A stretch of 64,000 nt of DNA. Origin: Casuarius casuarius (lineage: Eukaryota > Chordata > Aves > Casuariiformes > Casuariidae). The position numbers and the translations under genes were made by a program. Location: the NCBI GenBank assembly GCA_003342895.1, contig PTFA01000031.1, positions 5,994,678 through 6,058,677 on the forward strand, in the 5' to 3' direction. Position 1 is the first letter of the stretch. Each line of letters begins with the position of its first letter. This document shows positions 38,829-51,310 of this stretch, one piece after another. A model generated the notes under the pieces. It had not been told where the DNA came from. It was given only the letters and a program-made list of their open reading frames with translations, and ran no database searches.

Positions 38829-40432
38829 CATTAAGCTGGGTGAACGTTTGCACTGCCTGATCTTGCAAGGAGCAAAGTGTCTCCTCACAATAGATAAGGC
38901 TTCTCATTTCTCTTTGACTCAGTGAGAGATATTTGTACTCATATGTCAGGGGCAGGCAAGCAGGACGGCTTGCCCCAAATTCTACTTCAAGAGATTAGAG
39001 AAAACTTTCCAGTAAATGGTTCATAAACCCCCCATATTTTGGACTGGGCTCCTAGATAATTCCTGTGAAGCAGCCTGAAGAACTACCCTTGCGCTAACCG
39101 CACTTTATAGAACTAGGCAAACTTCAGCCTAGCCTGGTAAGATTTCCTAACACAGCTCTGTCGAAAAGATTTATACGTTGCTAACACAACTTTTTTTACA
39201 ATGGCTTTGTCATAGCCCTTTATGAGTAAGTGCTGATAAATTTTACGAATTCTGAGATACAGAAGTAGCAAATATGAATTAGAAGGCAACCATTACACCT
39301 TTATTTCTTCTAAGTTCACAGCCTTAAACTCAGATATCTAAAGCAAAAATACTTTTTTACACCATACTAGTATTTTGCCTCTTACAGTATCATAAATATT
39401 GAAACTGTTCAAAGCATTCTGTGCCATTCTAATTGTTTTCAAAGTCTATTTCAGAAATAAAATAACCTGCTCCCTTTCCACAATCAAAGGAGGAACTGGT
39501 ATATCTGAAAAATATTAAGAGCCATGGAGGTAATAGATGGAGAGAGAGATAGATACATGAAGGGATTTAACTTCTATTTACATATGGCAAATAAGTAGTT
39601 TCATGCCCATTATAGAATTATTTTTGCAATATGCGTTGACGTTTCTTTTCCTTACTCAATATAATCTCTCCAAAAGCTGTTGGCAAAATACAATTATAGG
39701 TGAGCAGCAGCAATGGGTTAATAAAAGATGGTATGCTATTAGATAAACTTTTTACAGGTTTGCATCTGAAAGTCATAACATAACCTTTTATTTCATGTGT
39801 CACTGTGACAGAAGGTTTTCAAGGCAGAGTTCTTGAAACGGCAAGATGTTAAACAGATGTACTGCACAGCCTTCCAGATTTAAATCATGAGAACTGCATT
39901 TGCAGCCTGTGTGTTGTATCCCCATTTTTTTGCCTTATCAGGTTTGCTTTAAATAAAACAGGATGCTTTAAATAAAACAGGTTTATGCACTTTTTTTTTA
40001 ATACAACAGATCTTAAGATCACATTCCCCCACACACACACTTTCTTTTCTTTTTCACACTAGAAAAGGTTATTTAAAACAAGTCTTTTGGACAGGGTAAT
40101 CTCTCTTTCACCTTATTTTGCAGGTGCTGGCAACCTGATCCAGTATCTTAGTGTAAAAGTCACCCATTGTAGAAATAGGCAGGAATGATAGCTAGAAGCA
40201 GAAATAAATAAAAACACACCATCTGAAATTTTAGTTTGAACATGCATCTAAACTACTGAAGTATTGATAATCCCCTCTCTTTTCAATTTCCACTGCTGCT
40301 TGCACTCTGACAAATCTCTGTTTAGGAATGTTTGCATAGTCATACAATATAGCTTGCACGCCTAGTCAGATGCTACCACTTGTGTCCTTTGACAGAATTC
40401 ATGGAACCATTCTTTAAGTATATCATAGAATA
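38829..40432. other. Non-coding stretch, no gene seen
   Basis: AT-rich, no protein-like frame. It contains one exact 18-base tandem duplication (39945-39981) and a short CA run near 40031. Confidence 0.65.
39945..39981 (+). repeat. Tandem duplication, 18 bp identical copies, 19-bp period
   Basis: TGCTTTAAATAAAACAGG occurs at 39945-39962 and again at 39964-39981, separated by one A. The copies are identical. The unit contains AATAAA, so the duplication doubles a polyadenylation-like hexamer, probably without meaning. Confidence 0.9.
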
Positions 40433-41083
40433 ATTTAGATCATCAGGGTACCTCTGGTAGTCTTCTGGTCTGACTCCCTGCTCCAAGCAGGGCCACCTTT
40501 AAAGTCAGATCAGGTTCATCAGGGTCTCGTTCAGTCCCATTTTGCATAACTTCAAGGACTGAGGATTTCACAACCTCTCTGATCCGAAGTCTGACCACCT
40601 TCACTGTGACTTTTTTTTCTTTGTACCTAATCAGAATTTCCCTTGCTGCAGCCTGCCTCCATTATCTCTGCTTTCATTGTGCACTTCTGATGCTATGATC
40701 TTACTAATTCTGTATAGCATGCAATTAGTATTCCTCGCACTGCTGACTCATGTTCAGCTTCTTGTCCATGAAGACCTTCAGCTCCATGCAAAGCTGCTTT
40801 CTATCTAGTCAGTCTGCAACTTTTACTGGTACATGGGGTTATTCCATCTCAGGTGCAGGACTCAGCACCTGCTTTTCTTGAACTTCATGAGGTTTCTGCT
40901 AGCTCATTTCTCCAGCTGGTGAAGGTCCTTCTGAATGGCAGTCCTACTCTCCAGCGTATCAACCACCCCCCCCTCCCAGTTTGATATCATCTGCAAACTT
41001 GCTGAGGGTGCACTCCGTCCCATCATCCAAGTCATTAATGAAGATGTTGAACAGTATCAGCCCGAGCATGGACCCCAGAGAAA
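40433..41083 (-). mobile_element. CR1 LINE, 5'-truncated and internally deleted
   Basis: On the minus strand the upstream end encodes reverse-transcriptase motifs: [19 protein letters not shown] followed by [11 protein letters not shown] (about 41075-40960). FADD is the CR1 version of the catalytic YxDD box. Continuing downstream, other frames give RTAIQKDLHQLEK, then ASRNLMKFKKSRC and VLHLRWNNPMYQ. These are the next conserved CR1 ORF2 blocks, interrupted by stops and shifts. After CTTCATGGACAAGAAGCTGA, part of the ORF2 end seems to be missing. The tail then runs to about 40433, ending in ATTCTATG, the CR1 terminal octamer. The element is dead: it lacks ORF1, the endonuclease and most of the reverse transcriptase. 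Confidence 0.85.
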
Positions 41084-41145
41084 CAGACTGTATTGTATAT
41101 TCCAGACTACAAAGACAGCATACACAGACCGTATTGTATATTCCA
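41083..41145 (+). repeat. 22-bp near-identical direct repeats beside CR1 breakpoint
   Basis: ACAGACTGTATTGTATATTC (from 41083) and ACAGACCGTATTGTATATTC (from 41124) each continue with CA. They differ at a single base and are 41 bases apart. The first copy begins where recognisable CR1 sequence stops. CR1 usually makes no clear target duplication, so a local duplication at the junction is the simpler reading. Confidence 0.8.
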
Positions 41146-42159
41146 TGTGACACTGCATGAAATAAATGAAGTGTCAAATTAATAAAAATATGTAAATTCA
41201 CTAAACTAGACAAACAATTTTATAGTAGTCAGCATTGTACAATAGCTAGAAGTTGCACTATATCATAATGGCATTTATTTGCATTGATGTATAGCTTTTA
41301 ATTGACATTGCTGGTATTGTTCCTAGGTATTCAGTGCTACAGTGAAACGTGGCATGTAAAAGAATGGAGAAAAAACATTTCTTCCTCTAAAGGGTTTAAA
41401 ACATATCTCAATAAAATACATTATACAAAAAGACTATTTCAGCCATTACGCTGGAGAACTGAGTGAATGCATAAATTTTTAAAAGCGCAGTTACTATCAA
41501 AAAAAGGCCCATAGAATTTACACAGCAAAAAGGAGGAACAGGAACAAGCACTTCCTGCAACAGAGGGAAAGAAAGACTAGGCATATACGGACAAAAAACA
41601 TAGCAATCAATCCTGAAAGAATGCAAAACAGCAACACTACCCAGATTTTTATCCACACAGAACAGACAAACGAGGTAAGGCAAGCAGTTGCAACAGACAT
41701 GAAGATATGAAAAGAAAACCCTTCGCTGGAGAAAGAATAGATGAAATTCAGTAATGAAATTGAAACTTCTAAATATTTTAAAGTCTACATTACTACAAAA
41801 CAACAAAAGCATGAGTAATTGCGCTACTGTGAATGCAACACTGTATGATAAGCATGTATGTTGATGGATTGGGGTTACAATGCTCAGCACCTTTCACGTT
41901 CAAGTCCCTGGAGCTGTTCTAGTTTAGGAAAAGTCCAAAGTAATTGCAAGCAGGTGGAGATCCTGTTTTGCTCTGAAAAAAACATACACATGCGGAATAT
42001 TTGTAGCTATCTCTGACCTGGCATTTAGCTACTCATAAAGAAGAAAACATATTCCAAAGCCATGCCAAGCTAAACTGCTCATAAAACACTCCATGCAGAA
42101 ATTTCTCTCTCTCAGGTGCTTGTCCCTTTTTGACCCCACTTGGGACCAACGAAATCACA
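41146..42159. other. Non-coding stretch between two CR1 copies
   Basis: A 160-codon minus-strand frame (41408-41890) spans part of it. It is rich in Phe, Leu, Cys and Val and looks like a strongly hydrophobic chance translation of AT-rich DNA. It shows no signal peptide, domain or family resemblance that I can name, and no CpG or promoter context. I do not call it a gene. Confidence 0.55.
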
Positions 42160-42394
42160 CACAATATCACAGAGGGGTTGAGGTTGGAAGGGAGCTCTGG
42201 AGATCATCTAGTCCAACCCCCCTGCTCAAGCAGGGTCACCTAGAGCACGTTTCCAAGGATTGTGTCCAGACAGCTTTTGAGTATCTCCAAGGAAGGAGAC
42301 TCCACAACCTCTCTGGGCAACCTGTTCCAGTGCTCAGTCACCCTCACAGTAAAGAAGTTTTTTCTCATGTTCAGATGGAACTTTTGTGTTTCAG
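42160..42394 (-). mobile_element. CR1 LINE 3' end, well preserved
   Basis: The plus strand reads GGTTGAGGTTGGAAGGGAGC, GGAGATCATCTAGTCCAACC, CTGCTCAAGCAGGGTCACCT and so on: the reverse complement of the CR1 tail. On the minus strand the 5' part still translates without a break as RKNFFTVRVTEHWNRLPREV, then VESPSLEILKSC and LDTILGNVL, which is the C-terminal end of CR1 ORF2, followed by the short 3' UTR. The 3' end is at about 42160 with a degenerate ATTGTGTG octamer. It is a typical 5'-truncated copy and the youngest-looking repeat here. Its sequence is the main reason to think of a bird. Confidence 0.9.
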
Positions 42395-42403
42395 TGAAAC
42401 ACA
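42385..42403. repeat. 19-base perfect palindrome at the CR1 truncation point
   Basis: TGTGTTTCA (42385-42393), a central G, then TGAAACACA (42395-42403). The left arm is CR1 sequence and the right arm appears to be flanking DNA, so the inverted repeat spans the 5' junction of the insertion. Confidence 0.75.
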
Positions 42404-45400
42404 GCAAAAAGTGAATTTGATATAAATTACAAATAATTTTATCCATACCAGAACTGTACTTTCAGTGAAGGATTTACCATAAAAAGTACTAGCCCAGTTC
42501 TACTAAACCTAATTGTCTTATAGAAAAACAAAAGTCTAAGATACAGAATACGAAAGAAAGAAAACTTGCTTTTAAGCTCTGTTTTCATATCAGAACAGTA
42601 AGTCCGAACCATACCTCAATTTGGTTAGGAAGTAGTGAAGAAATATTTATCAGCTGAATACTTCTTTGCTAGGAAGAATACAGGTCAATACTAGGCTATG
42701 TGCATGAGGAAAAAATTGTTTTGTTTGGTAACAGAATACATTGTTAGGTCAGCAAATATACTGAGTATTTTACTTTCCTGAGAACAGCTGCAATGACTCC
42801 AGTAGAGGGGAAAGGGGGGAGAGGGGAGAATTTTATCATTTAACTGGACCAACTAAAACACACAACCACTCAACAGAGAAAACATGATAGATGTTATCAA
42901 CTACAGCAATCTCCCTGTGCATACTTTTATCACTCTCTGTAACCTCTTCAGAGATTTTGAGCAAACGATAGCAATTAGAGACAAAACAAGGTTCGGGGAC
43001 ACAACAGCTTTGGGGAGATTATAATATACTTTGTTTAGCACACATAAGCACACACAGACCAGCAGGCAAGACTCCTCTGTAATAAGACTATGTTCTGGAA
43101 TTCTGAAACTGGTGAAATTATTCCAAATTATGCTTTATATGTATAAATTTTAAACTTAGTCTTAAATAAAAAATATATAATTAAAAAAATGGATTTATGA
43201 ATCCTCATTTACTTCCATTGTCACCTACTAAGCAGTCATGACTGTGTAATTAGCACCAAACTCTCCCCTCTCCAAAACATAATGGCCTCTATAAATGAAT
43301 TGGTGATCTAATATTAGATACTGATGTCCAAGTATATTCCTACCTACCCAAACACTGGCCCATCTAACAGCAGCTTCATCAGAAAAAAGTAAGCAGCGAA
43401 TAAGCAAAGTAGATTTTGTGGTCAGCAGCAGAGCAGTTGCACTGCTTTCCTGTAATATACTACGTTGTCTTTTTAATACCTGCATCACTTGGATCCTGAC
43501 ATTTTAATTAATTTTTAGCTAAGGATATAGCTAAATACAAACCCTACTCATACCTAAACAAGCACTTAGCTTTGATCCCACCCATCGCCCTACTGACTTG
43601 TGAGATTATTTAGATGGTCAGAGTTAGGCAGGTGCTTCAGCCAACACAGCAGCATTGGTTCTTGCCCCTTTGATTTGACACAGGTCAAACTGATGCAAAG
43701 ACAAGAAGCTCAAAGAAATTAGACCTATCATATGATGAGTGCATCTGCTTCTCTTTTGAAGTCCATAGCATTTGGTATGTTCAAAACAAAAATTCAATTA
43801 AAACAGCCAAGATGCTCAGAAAAGTACTTTGTATAGTGAAATGACAGTAAAACCTCTTTCTGCACCCTTTCCTAGACAACCTGTAAAAATATAAACTATC
43901 TCTGTATGTCTTTATTTCATGTTTATTTTTCCATCAGTCATGTAAGAAAAAAAGTAAAATGTACACAGTGTTTGCATTTTGCTGTAAAATAAGAAAAATG
44001 ACTGGATTGAAGAGAGTTCTGCAATAGCAAATATCTCACAAGGAGCCTATAATTTGCTGTTATATTTATAAACCCACTTGTAATATATTATACATATAGA
44101 CATTTACTTGATTAACAATTACTCTGGTTTTGCTGTGCTTTCATTTCAATTAGAATAGCTGTTTGGTTAAATAAAATTTTTGGTTTTTAGATTCTGAAAG
44201 GACATATTTAGAGGATAAAGACATGAAGGTATGTTATTTACATTTCCAAATATTTTGAAATTTCACTGCAGAGATACAGAGTGTCACCTTTCTTTAACAA
44301 TGCATATATTTATAACAGACACTAGCTGTAGCAGAGTAGTTTCTGGAGTTAGAGCATATGACAGGAAAAAAGGCAATTAAAAAAAATCAGTCTCTGTTAA
44401 GGACAGATACATTCTGTGTTTTGAAACACATGACTTAGCTTCAAGTATACATTCTTATTAAAGGCACATTCTTATATCCTTAGAAAAGGTTATGTAACAT
44501 TTTGAAAAATGCAACAAGTTCCTACAGTCAATAGGACTTGCCTTGCAAAGCATATCCCTTTCTAAATACATTAGTTTGGGATGGAGAATAAGCTATACCA
44601 GAACACTGCATCAATATAACTAACTTTCCACTGGTACATATGATACACTAGGATAAACTGCGTATATATTACATCCAAAAAATACACATTGTGCAGAGGC
44701 TGACACACAGGTTGCAGTTTTAAAGTTAGATTTGCAATGGAAATTTTAACAACAAAGAATCAACAGGTTGAAAAATGTATAAAGATAGAAAGCAATGCCA
44801 TTAAATTAGAAGCTAGTATCAATATTTGCATGCTGCACACTTTCAGCCTTTCTTCTATCCTTTTCAATATTGTGACACATACAAGAATAAAAAATGGAAA
44901 GTCTAATTCATTAGTACAGGTGTCAACATGAACAAAGAACAGACTCAAACACAGTTCAAGCAAGTCACTGAAAGACAGCTCATTCCTATGAAACACATAT
45001 TACAGGTCAGATAAGCAAGCCTACCTGCAAAACAGAGGGATGTAACAGTGATACGCCTTTACTGAGACCATGCCCTTGAATAAATTCCGTAAAAACTACC
45101 AAACAGGAAATCAAGTTTATCTACTGACAGTATCAAGAAAAATGGATAGAATCAGGACAGTAATAGATCACTGAATAGCCTGAAAGATGTTTTCTCCTGC
45201 TCTCCCATCTAAAAATAATGAAGCTAGCCTATTTCTTCCTACAGGCCTGTACAAAGAAGCCCCTAAATCCAAGGGAGCATCATGACCTAGTTTTTTGTTT
45301 GTTTTGCATGTGGCAGTTGACAGTAAATACTTTTCCTGTCATTTGACTTCATGATTTCTCAGGGAACAAGGTGGAGGAGAGAGACGTGGAGAACAGAGAA

Positions 45401-48400
45401 TCTGTTATTACACAACCAATTTAAACATCAAAGTTGCTCTAAAAATCTCTTTATCTTGATGACTGGAACAGAGACTTCAGCTGTTTAGGAATGGATAGCC
45501 TTGAGCACTGCAGGAAGGACTAGAGAAATCCTAGCTTTTCCTTTGTTCTCTAGTGACCGTACAGAAATACAGTAAAGAGGAAAGAGGAATTAAACATGCA
45601 GATACTAAATCATGCTTACAGTTGCATACACTTTGGGCATGACTTGGGAACTGTGGGAGATGCATTTCAGTTGCTGCTTCGTGTCAGGGGAGCACCAGCC
45701 TACATTTGGCAGAGGCTTCTGTCCAAAGCCCGGCTCATGGAAATACCAGCCCTCAAACTGGCCCTTGCAGGTTGGTAGGAGACTGACTCTTGAAATTCCC
45801 AGATCCATCTGGCAACCTTAAGGATTGCCAGCACAGTTCATCATGGATTCACTGCTTCAGAGGAAGCAACATCCCTTGTGATTCTGAGGCCTTCCCGAGT
45901 TTGTTCATGGGTATGGACAAGCTCAGAGGTGAGATTAACTTCAAAAAATTATTGCAAAGCAAAATGTGCAGTTCTTGATTGCAAAATTGAAAACAGTATT
46001 CTCAAAAGAGAAAAGTAACAAAACAAAATCTGAAATCTATTTGAGGTTCTTAGTGCATATTGAGTCATATAATCTGTGCATGCAAATCCACTAGCAGCAA
46101 CTTTCCTCTTGGACACTTGCTCCCAGATTACGAATATGACAAGTAAGTCCTCTGAAACGCTTGGGGGTTTGATACTGACCTTTGTTTTGTTTGTCTTGTT
46201 GTTTTCCTTCTCTTTTTCAACACTTTTTCTAGTTGAAATAGCCATCCTTTCGGTCATCATATTTTCAGAAACTGTTATAATATTTCCTAAATCATATGTC
46301 AAGAAAGTATGCTTTTTGCTCTCTATAGAGACCTGCAAATTAGTAATAGTTTGGGTTACATCTGAACTTCAAAGCTCTTTGTCCAAATTATCTTTCTGCC
46401 CAAAGTTTTGGTTAGTTTTAGAGGATGAGAAGGATCACAGTAGCTCATAGGGTTTAGAAAATCCTTTTGGGGTTGTTCATATCCAGATCCTCAAGGATGT
46501 AAAGTGATTTTTCAAGGCTGGATTGGCATGTGCCTGGTGCCCGTTCGTCTTGAGAGGCCCTGTTTACAGATTTTATTTCAGAGGTCAGGTTAATCTCTGT
46601 ATTATGAGGGCTCAGCTGAATACTGGTAGAAACCTAGAAGAAATACTCTCACACCTGGGACTGACAAGATATATCATGGAACTGCCTTTCTCCTGCCACC
46701 CTGCTGAATTGGCACCATACTAGGAGATATCCCAAATGCTACTAAGAATCAGCCCCAATTCTCAGGCTTAGGCAGGAAATGAAAAGTAGCCTTTTAATTG
46801 CAAAGAGGGATTTAGCATCAGTGTTTGCAACAGTGAGGTGGTGATTCACACTGCATGATACCAAGACAGTAGGGAGGGACTGCTGGGTGGATATATATAT
46901 ATATATATTTTTTTAAGAGGTTCTCTTTTTACCTCTTGGTTTTTTCACAGTAATCAAACTGGGATTCACATGATAATACTTTCTGCTTGATATCTTCAAT
47001 TTATCCTTGCGTCTTTCCTATGCCACTCCTAAAATTGACTGAAAATTCCTGAAGTACCACTCTCTCCGTTTGTTTCATGTGTGACTTCAGATCACCCCAT
47101 TTAGTATTACTATTAATGATCTTCAGTGCACCACCTTCACATTGAGGTGACTCTTTCATTAAAGGAATATTTATTTTAATAGGCCATTACAGGCAGGCAC
47201 AAAATTATAACTGCCTATACATTCTTCCTCTTATGTGAGCTGTGATGTGTTTCAGGTGTCATTCTGGACAACTGAAATTCATCTGGGTTATCCCAAAGGC
47301 CTTTCTCCAAACACGATCAAGATTTGGGGTTTATTTTTTAATTCAAAAATACATCTGGATAGTTTTTCTAGGACTAGAAAAAGTAAAGTTTCAAAGAACA
47401 CCTGAGATCACTGACAACATTAATCAAGACTTCTATGCAATACAAAAAATTTTACCCCTAAAACATATCTATAAAATGACACAACCTCCAAATTAAATTG
47501 CTGTAATTAAACGCTACAGTTGCTAAGGAACCAATTGAAATTGTGCAGAGAAGATTTCAACATGTGGCTGGCTGTACAGAGTGTTGACATCTGAATGCTG
47601 TAGCCAGTTTTAAGCTTAGGATGAGTTCTTTAAAACAATAGTAATAATGCTTCTGGCCTCAATGACCATACACAGTAAGGAAATACTCCCTGCTTCTTTA
47701 CAAACTGTCTACTTGAATCATAGTGCAAACATACATGAACCCAGTCAGGGATGAGAAAGAAAATGGCAATGACAGAGAAAGCTTGCCTGACTAATTAATG
47801 CCTTTTTGTGGTGGTTGGAAATCTAAATCTTCAAATATCCACTCCTACTCAGCCTACATACTTGCCTTTGCATTGCTCAAGTATACCTCCTTGTCAGTAA
47901 GAAGCATACAACTAAAGCAGTGTATTTTTAAAAATGTTGTTGCATAAGTATAATGCAAAGTGAGCAAGTCAGCATCTCATCTCAAAATATCACTACTACT
48001 TCTGCAGTGAGTGGGACTCTGAGATGAACTTAGGCTGAAGAGAGAGGGAAAAACTCTCATGATGGAGAAGGGTCATATTTGAGCTAAGACTTTTAAATTA
48101 AGTGGAGCACTCAGGAAGTGCAGCTGTAGATCAAACACTAAAGTCTTATCTACACAGTTTTCACACTTTTTTTTGGTTAGATGGTGCACTTTATTTTCTT
48201 CCTTACTGGAATACACACATCATGATCAGAATCTCTCAGACAGAAGTAGCTACAGAAACGTAAGGTGCCAAATACTTATTCTCCAAAAATATATTATTTC
48301 GATGCCTACAAGACACAACTTGCACTACAGAACTGCACCACACTAGTTACACTGATTACAAACAAAACTATTTAAAAGCGAACAAGACCTATGACAAAAT

Positions 48401-49830
48401 CTAGCCCTTTTTCTCCCTAGGAAAGATAGAAAAACCCAGACCATCTTCATGTGAACACCAGGAAGACAGGGTAGCAATTAATTTGGTGGATATAAAATGC
48501 AGCAAGAAATTTTAAAATAAATTCTTTGCTAGAGGGAGTTATATACTGAAGCGTGCTAAATTTTAGTTTGTAATGCCAAAGTGTTCATTATTGATACTAC
48601 TGTAAATTTTGCTTAGTAAATGAATACATGTCGACTTAAGAAAACATTTTAAAGCAAAAAATGGTGTTTTCTTACTAGACCATCTATGGTCTTGTGAGTC
48701 AGGCAACTAACAGGCAATATAGATGTTCTCACAATGTATACACCATGGGGAAAACAAAGAATACCCGGTTTTAACTGACCATCACTTTGTGATGACAGTT
48801 CAGAAAATGCTCAGACGAACAAACTTCTACAGAATTAATTGAATCTATTGCTTCAGTGTTTAAACACTCTGCTTAGCTTGTGAGACTTGATGGGATGGAC
48901 ATATATTTCCCCCTCTACATATAACAGAATTTACACTCAAACTTCGCATAAATGCAACTGGGTTTGTTAAAAATTTTCTTTTGACCCCATAGTTGCACTG
49001 TTTACATGAACAGAAGTGAGAGCTGGGCTTATGCCCTGTGAGAGATTTCTAAGTCAGGCATCATCTAGCATATTCCAGTAATACAAGACCCCAAATACAG
49101 ACTCTCTGAAACCAACTGATGTCACTTAGAGAATGAGTGTGTAAATGCTACAAGGGCAGAAACTAGCACGGGAATTTGGGAGACAGGAGTGTCTGTACTA
49201 TGGATCCCTAACCCAGAGCCTAGCAAAGACCTACGAGGTTTCAAAAATAGTTTTTTGCTATGTTCCTTGCTGCAAAACATCAACGTGGCTTTTTGACAGC
49301 TCTCTTTCTAAAAGGGTCTGCTCAAATAGGCTAGTGACTGACTCTTCATACTTTTGAAAGTGACTGAAATGTTATTTTTAAACACAATTGACTGTCTTAT
49401 GAGAACAGACCTCTAATGAGATGCTTTTCAGAACTTATTTTAATACTTATTTTAATCTTTTCATCATAGAATGAACAAACAAACAGTACTAGCCAAAGAC
49501 ATACCATATACACACACATATATATTTCAAAAGAAACTAGTAAAGAAAATTAAAAACGTCTCTATTAAGCATCATTTACTTGATTGCACTAATGAAATAG
49601 AATACAATCTTCAGGCACATACTCAACATTTTTCTCCTGCTAGGATCCTCCCTTATTCAGTGAAGTAAAAGGTATTCAAAAGCATACCTATTTCACATAT
49701 GTAAGATGTAGTTCCAGGCCTTATTTAATATACATCACTCAGATCACACAATACAAAATTAATTTCCTGAAGAGATATTTCTCTGGTGCTCTCTCACTAG
49801 AAACTGTATTTTTTCAGAAGCGTAACAACT
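42404..49830. other. Non-coding stretch, no gene seen
   Basis: AT-rich with no convincing exon. A short (AT)9 repeat lies at 46891-46908. The stretch 46076-46450 has a plus-strand frame of 124 codons and an overlapping minus frame of 129 codons, both hydrophobic or low-complexity and with no recognisable family. The stretch 47495-47575 is motif-dense and could be a conserved non-coding element (see findings). Confidence 0.6.
46891..46908. repeat. (AT)9 microsatellite
   Basis: Nine AT units followed by a T-run. Confidence 0.9.
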
Positions 49831-49910
49831 GCATCTTTACAACACTGCTTTTAGATGAGTCCCAATTTCACATCTAAGATGCCAAAGTACAGAGAAAACT
49901 AAGGCCAAAA
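49831..49910 (-). mobile_element. Possible MIR-like fragment, minus strand
   Basis: CATCTTTACAACACTGCTTT, then CCCAATTTCACATCTAAGAT, then GCCAAAGTACAGAGAAAAC resemble the reverse-strand MIR phrase cctcacaacaacc...ccccattttacagatgaggaaactgaggcacagagag. It may be the first half of one element continued at 50072. Confidence 0.4.
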
Positions 49911-50071
49911 CTGTTGTGTTAGATTTTTCAGCATTTTCAGCAATATTACTTTTTTAAATGACCAAAGCACACTTTCAGTTTCATTTTAATCTTTGAGAGC
50001 CCTATGCTTCTGAATATTTAGCATATGGTGTCACAAGGCAGGCACTTAAAAATGAGGAACACACATTTAAT

Positions 50072-50165
50072 GGCCATTTTTTAACATTTTGATTTAAGTG
50101 ACTTACTCCAAATCACACGTGAACTGTGTGGCAAATGCAGGGAGAGATTCCTGTTTGACATTCAA
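50072..50165 (-). mobile_element. MIR-like SINE fragment, minus strand
   Basis: GATTTAAGTGACTTACTCCA, AATCACACGTGAACTGTGTG and GCAAATGCAGGGAGAGATTC fit the reverse-strand MIR core as I recall it (ttaagtgacttgcccaaggtcacacagctagtaagtggcagagccaggattc). It begins at the consensus position where the 49831-49910 fragment stops, so the two may be one element split by about 160 bases. Confidence 0.6.
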
Positions 50166-50314
50166 CTTCTATAAACATGAAGCAGTATTTCTGCGATCCC
50201 TTATCTCTTTCACTACTTTTCATGTACTGAATCAAATGTATTAGGAATCTGATAGGCAACAGTCTAGTTCATAAGGCAAACTAGATGCATCTCCACTGAA
50301 CAATTCGTAACCAT

Positions 50315-50500
50315 TACTAACCGGCTCCCATCCCTACTCTTCTCCCACCATCCTGCCCCAACATGCTCCTGAATTTGTTCCCTCCTCCTCCTCCTCCTCC
50401 TCTTCCTAAGTACCCACAAGCTCCACCCTCTTCATTCACAACCAGGTTCTCCTCTCCACGCTTAAAAAGGGGGGGGGGGGGAGGGCAGGAAAAGAGCACA
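50315..50500. repeat. Polypyrimidine tract, (CCT)n and G13 run
   Basis: From about 50326 the plus strand is dominated by C and T, including (CCT)7 at about 50381-50401. After a mixed spacer it switches to G13 (50469-50481) followed by AGGGCAGG. The long reading frames seen here on both strands are Pro/Ser- or Gly-rich products of this composition and not genes. Confidence 0.85.
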
Positions 50501-51310
50501 TCTTTTATACTAACGACACATTCCTGCCCCCGTTTTAAGTCTCTTTGCAAAAGAGCTGGTTATCTAGAATCCAGGCAGTAGAGCTCCCAGATGAAACCAA
50601 CTGCAAGCATACGTTAATATGGTAGACAATAGATTGCCCTAAACTTGTCCTCAAATATAGCTGGATCGTTTTATCTGAACTGCTTCAAAATGAAGTTCAG
50701 ACTAAGGCAGATAACCAGCACTGGAAATTTCCACTCAAACCATTAAGGTCTGCAAACTTGCAAGTAACTGAAAATAAAACTTCGTAATAGAAGGTGTTGA
50801 ATTACTTCCTTTACCATTCTTTTTCTTTTCTATACAATTGATGTGTATTATATTTATGTGCAAAAAAGACCTATCATAAATACAAAACTAACCATAGATT
50901 TTTTTTATAGAAACCCATCATATTTCAAAACTTCTCCACAATAAGATCTCTACTAGTCTTTGTGAGATTGGCAGGCCAGACAAAAAAACACGAGATAACA
51001 AAAACACTACACAAATTTAAACACCTCCTATTACAATATTCATCAAACCAAAACCCAGTTTATGTCTCATTTTGAGTCCATCTGGATACAGAACTATCTC
51101 ATAATAAATAAAAGCCTGCATATTTGTGTATATGTGGGAATCATACTACAAACAGTCTTAGAACTGGATTTTCCATTTTACTTCTTCAAACCGCGTTCCG
51201 TCTTGAACGCTTTCCACATCAGAACAGAATCTACTTCTAAATTTCCCACAAACCAGAGGCTTGAAAACATTTGTAATTTAGTATGGAAGAACTACTTTTG
51301 ACAAAATTAA

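Noticed and set aside
41408..41890. 160-codon minus-strand hydrophobic frame
   Set aside because: Phe, Leu, Cys and Val-rich translation of purine-rich plus-strand DNA. No family resemblance, no promoter or splice context.
46076..46450. Overlapping 124- and 129-codon frames on opposite strands
   Set aside because: Low-complexity Leu, Ser and Phe or Lys, Glu, Asn and Thr-rich translations with no domain. Opposite-strand overlap suggests a chance stop-poor stretch.
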